Below, one piece after another: positions 51,369 to 54,077 of a DNA stretch of 54,077 bases. The notes beneath the pieces were generated by a model. It had not been told where the DNA came from. It made no database searches and worked only from the letters and a program-made list of their open reading frames with translations. Made by a program: the position numbers and the translations under genes. This DNA comes from Candidatus Riflebacteria bacterium HGW-Riflebacteria-2 (lineage in GTDB: Bacteria; Muiribacteriota; Ozemobacteria; Ozemobacterales; Ozemobacteraceae), in contig PGYA01000029.1 of NCBI GenBank assembly GCA_002839435.1, positions 1 through 54,077 of the forward strand. Reading direction: 5' to 3'. The stretch's first letter is position 1. Each line of letters opens with the position of its first letter.

Positions 51369-52748
51369 CGCCTGATGAGAACCGAAAACATTCTGCGCAC
51401 ACATCGGGATCAAGCGATCTCCCGGCATCGGATAAGGATTGCAGCATTTGATCAGGCGGCCAAAATCGAGCGTGTGCGCATCCATAAACTGGTGAATAAA
51501 AATGGCCTTCATGTTGTCAATACCAGCACTGATTCTGGCGTCAGGCGAAGGGTCTTCGTTGAGCTTTTTTAGAATCGCTTTGACGCGATCGAGCAGTCTG
51601 GTCGATGCGGTGCTGGAATCAGACGCAGACCATAGCTTGTAGAGACGATTTTTCATCATATCATAGCCGTCACGATCGAGCCCGGGCAGGGTCTTGTTGG
51701 CTATCATGGCAAGATAATCGTCGCGGCCGAGAAAATCCTTGAGGCTGTAATATTCACCATCAGCGACCTTTAAGTAATAAGACAGCGCAAAACATGAATA
51801 GTGCGAGCATGGCAGCGGGTTAAAATCGCCTTTCACAGCATGCCTGCTGCCCTCGATTGCGTGAATGATGTCGGGAATGGTCAGACGATGAAGTTCGGCA
51901 TCGAGATTCGCGGCGCTACCCGAGAAAGTAACCGGCTGAAACATCAATGAAACAGCCTGCGAAGCAAAGAAAAAATCGCCGATCCGAGGTATTTCGTCAT
52001 CATTGACGCCCTTGAGAATCGTCGCCACAAGAGAGTAAGTGACTCCTTCGGCCTCCAGCAGCTCAATCAGCCTCAGCTTTTCTGCGGCCAGATCAGCTCC
52101 TCTGATGAACTTCCAGGTTTCTGGCCTGAAGCCATCGAACTGCAGGGCCGCGATAGTTCGCGTCTCACGAAACATCTGCCGAAGAGCCGGGGTTTCGAGA
52201 AAAGCCAGACCGTTTGTCGATACAGAAAGCTGCACGACGCCCTTTTCTTTGGCAACCCGGATCATTTTTTCAAGATCAGGATGCAGCAAAGGCTCGCCGC
52301 CGCTGATGTTAACCACATCCATGCGCCCTTCTGTATGCAGCAGATTGTCGATAATCCCGGCAAACTGATCGACAGACAACGAAAAAGGCCGATCAAATCT
52401 CTTCAAGCATACCGGACAGGCAAGATCACAGCTGTCGGTGATCTCGATGATCGGCAGACAGACGTGCTGGCGATGTTGTGGACAATACCCGCAGCTTTCG
52501 GGGCAACCGACAAACTCAGCAACATTTCTTTCTTTCGGATTCTGAGAAGGCTTGATATAAGCCATGCTGGCACGATACCAGTCTGGATCAGAGGAAATGA
52601 GAGCTTGCGAAAACCCGTGTTCCGGGCAGAACTTTTCGAGAAAAACCTTGCCGCCGACTTCGATTATTCTGGCCCGCACCTTGCTCAGGCAAACCGGGCA
52701 GACAGCCATTGTCTGCGAGTAAATCAGTTTTGTTTCGCCTTTCTTCAT
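51351..52748 (-). CDS. Radical-SAM protein, COG1964 (MJ0619/Tes-like) type
   Basis: A 465-residue protein. The N-terminus has a CPVC...FCPEHG knuckle (C17, C20, C41), then GCPESCGYCPQH, and the radical-SAM motif CDLACPVC at C107, C111 and C114 with ISGGEPLLHPD after it. The C-terminus has KCCNPYPMPGDRLIPMCAQN. This cysteine arrangement is what I know from COG1964: MJ0619-type pterin methyltransferases and the Tes-type tetraether-lipid synthases. The substrate here is unknown. The ATG overlaps the stop of the upstream gene by one base (TAATG). Confidence 0.85.
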   Translation of the reverse strand: MKKGETKLIYSQTMAVCPVCLSKVRARIIEVGGKVFLEKFCPEHGFSQALISSDPDWYRASMAYIKPSQNPKERNVAEFVGCPESCGYCPQHRQHVCLPIIEITDSCDLACPVCLKRFDRPFSLSVDQFAGIIDNLLHTEGRMDVVNISGGEPLLHPDLEKMIRVAKEKGVVQLSVSTNGLAFLETPALRQMFRETRTIAALQFDGFRPETWKFIRGADLAAEKLRLIELLEAEGVTYSLVATILKGVNDDEIPRIGDFFFASQAVSLMFQPVTFSGSAANLDAELHRLTIPDIIHAIEGSRHAVKGDFNPLPCSHYSCFALSYYLKVADGEYYSLKDFLGRDDYLAMIANKTLPGLDRDGYDMMKNRLYKLWSASDSSTASTRLLDRVKAILKKLNEDPSPDARISAGIDNMKAIFIHQFMDAHTLDFGRLIKCCNPYPMPGDRLIPMCAQNVFGSHQASGQNP

Positions 52749-54077
52749 TATGACTCCACCCAGAATCTCGGGTCTTTCTGGCGATATAACAGATTATAAG
52801 AACAGGCAGGAATCATATTGCCGTTTTCATCGGGCACGAGATCGCCGCAACGCGACACTCTGTCGAGATCAAAGTTATCGGCGTCCATGTGCGGGTGAAT
52901 GTATACCATCTTAACCAGGCTTTCCAGCTGCTTTCGCCGGTCTTCATCCGGCCGATCATTATTGTCCGCATAAACCTGACGAATAAGCCGCTTAAAATGC
53001 AACAACATCTCCTCATCGCCATTTTCAGCCCATAACCGGTTCAATCCTTCAAGAAAATCCATGGAAAAGCGGCGATCGGGTTCGAGCAGGTAGTTGCCGG
53101 CAGTTAGCTCCGACAAGCGCCGGCGGTCAAAGATTTTCGCGAGAGAAATCAGGCGGTCGCCATAATAAACATAGTAGGCAACGCTGTAACAAAGAGGATG
53201 ATAAGAACCCAGCGGGAAGAAGTCTTCGCGGGCAAAGCCGTCTTCTTCGCAGAGCAGGCGCTCCATCTGATCGATCGGCAGGCGCCTTTTCGGCTCAAAA
53301 ACCGCGCCATTTTTCCCGGTAAAGGTCATATTCTGAATGGTAACGCTGCGCACAAAGGTTTTCCCAAGCCAGGTTTGCGTGAGTCGGGCTACCTCTTTTT
53401 CGTTAACCCCAAGAGCCGCCACCAGCAGAATCGTCGTCGGAATATCGAGCTGTTCGATTGTCGCAAGTGCCTGCAGTTTAAGCTCAGTTATGTCCTTGCC
53501 ATACATCAGAACGCTGGTAGCGGGATCGAGAGTGTCGAGATTGAAGACCAGCTGGACTCCCGATTCTTTGAGTTTTCTGGCGAATTCGAAGTCCTGAGCG
53601 ATTCTGATACCGTTTGTATTCATGGTAATGCGCCCGATGTTCGCATTTTTGCAGGCTTCGATGATGGCAAAAAGTTCAGGGTGCAGAGTCGGCTCGCCGC
53701 CGGTCAGGTTTATCAGCTGCACGCCGCCGGAAGCGTCGATGATGCCCTTGATTATCGCGCGGGTTTCTTCGACCGACTTGTAGTAACGAAGATCTGGACG
53801 ATTGAAGGTAAAGCATTTCGGGCAATTGAGATTACAGTCGTTGGTTATCGAGAAAACCGGCAGCCTGAGGCCATTGCTGTGCCATTCACAAGGGCCGCAA
53901 TCAAGCGGACAGCCCTGGCGACAGGGAACAGGCGATGCAACCGAAGTCGCAACATGCGGCTGATTGATTCTTTCGGCATACCAGGCGTAGCTCTCGGCAA
54001 TTATCTCTGATTGCACGCCAGCAGGGCACAAACGCTCCATGTATACCGAACCTTTGCGTTCGACAATCACGGCGTGT
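52748..54077 (-). CDS. Radical-SAM protein, COG1964 (MJ0619/Tes-like) type (5'-partial)
   Basis: The frame is open to the window edge; the GTG at 54070 is probably internal because the N-terminal CPxC part of the family knuckle is missing. What is left begins in the segment VYMERLCP. Next come CRQGCPLDCGPCEWH, the radical-SAM motif CNLNCPKC, LTGGEPTLHPE, and the C-terminal RCGDLVPDENGNMIPACSYN. It is a clear relative of the next gene (same order of blocks), and the two are translationally coupled. Confidence 0.88.
   Translation of the reverse strand, partial: HAVIVERKGSVYMERLCPAGVQSEIIAESYAWYAERINQPHVATSVASPVPCRQGCPLDCGPCEWHSNGLRLPVFSITNDCNLNCPKCFTFNRPDLRYYKSVEETRAIIKGIIDASGGVQLINLTGGEPTLHPELFAIIEACKNANIGRITMNTNGIRIAQDFEFARKLKESGVQLVFNLDTLDPATSVLMYGKDITELKLQALATIEQLDIPTTILLVAALGVNEKEVARLTQTWLGKTFVRSVTIQNMTFTGKNGAVFEPKRRLPIDQMERLLCEEDGFAREDFFPLGSYHPLCYSVAYYVYYGDRLISLAKIFDRRRLSELTAGNYLLEPDRRFSMDFLEGLNRLWAENGDEEMLLHFKRLIRQVYADNNDRPDEDRRKQLESLVKMVYIHPHMDADNFDLDRVSRCGDLVPDENGNMIPACSYNLLYRQKDPRFWVES

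Noticed and set aside
53198..54010. 270-codon open frame opposite the last radical-SAM gene
   Set aside because: The opposite strand codes for a clear radical-SAM protein with intact motifs; this frame has no recognisable domain.

Overview
The window is about 54 kb of dense bacterial chromosome of medium GC. The cell looks Gram-negative: there is a LysM protein ending like an outer-membrane beta-barrel, an RseP-type site-2 protease, type II/IV-type pseudopilins and a PilT-type motor. HEAT-repeat fusions, tandem SpoIIE-type phosphatases, pseudopilin clusters and many radical-SAM genes suggest a deep-branching, probably anaerobic lineage such as Candidatus Riflebacteria. That assignment is inference from gene content, not from a marker comparison. 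I saw no rRNA, tRNA, CRISPR array or intact insertion sequence.

Region 1 (1-4.6 kb) holds the end of a HEAT/class III cyclase protein, a HEAT-PilT fusion, and an HTH protein fused to a degenerate PIN-like domain with three phased 10-bp repeats in its promoter. Region 2 (4.8-11.2 kb) is the conserved run rpsB-tsf-pyrH-frr-uppS-cdsA-rseP, with a 56-residue ferredoxin between frr and uppS. Region 3 (11.2-18.1 kb) has a membrane-anchored LEA14-like protein, thiamine pyrophosphokinase, two membrane or ankyrin proteins, a MazG-like pyrophosphohydrolase and a FecCD/FecE-type transporter pair.

Region 4 (18.1-28.4 kb, all minus strand) has a secreted EndoU-type RNase, a sulfur-trafficking operon (exported metallo-beta-lactamase/triple-rhodanese protein plus two YeeE/YedE permeases), a LysM/beta-barrel protein, a deacetylase-fold protein that has lost catalytic residues, an intergenic repeat zone, and a secreted protein of a conserved uncharacterised family. 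Region 5 (28.4-35.7 kb, plus strand) is one operon: CHAP-like hydrolase, HEAT membrane protein, SH3 protein and three pseudopilin-like proteins. Region 6 (35.7-45.3 kb, minus strand) has two paralogous SpoIIE phosphatase receptors, a glycine-zipper protein and a molybdate/tungstate-type ABC transporter.

Region 7 (45.3-54 kb) is the best candidate for an undescribed system. A near-consensus sigma-54 promoter precedes two paralogous secreted proteins with the same pattern of CxxC pairs, followed 2 bp later by a radical-SAM/SPASM enzyme. Next come an alpha/beta hydrolase, a methyltransferase coupled to a B12-binding radical-SAM enzyme, and two coupled radical-SAM enzymes of the COG1964 (MJ0619/Tes-like) type, the second running off the window edge. 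Four radical-SAM enzymes lie in about 7 kb. My working reading is a dedicated maturation or metal-handling module for the two Cys-rich exported proteins, next to a possible lipid- or cofactor-modifying set.
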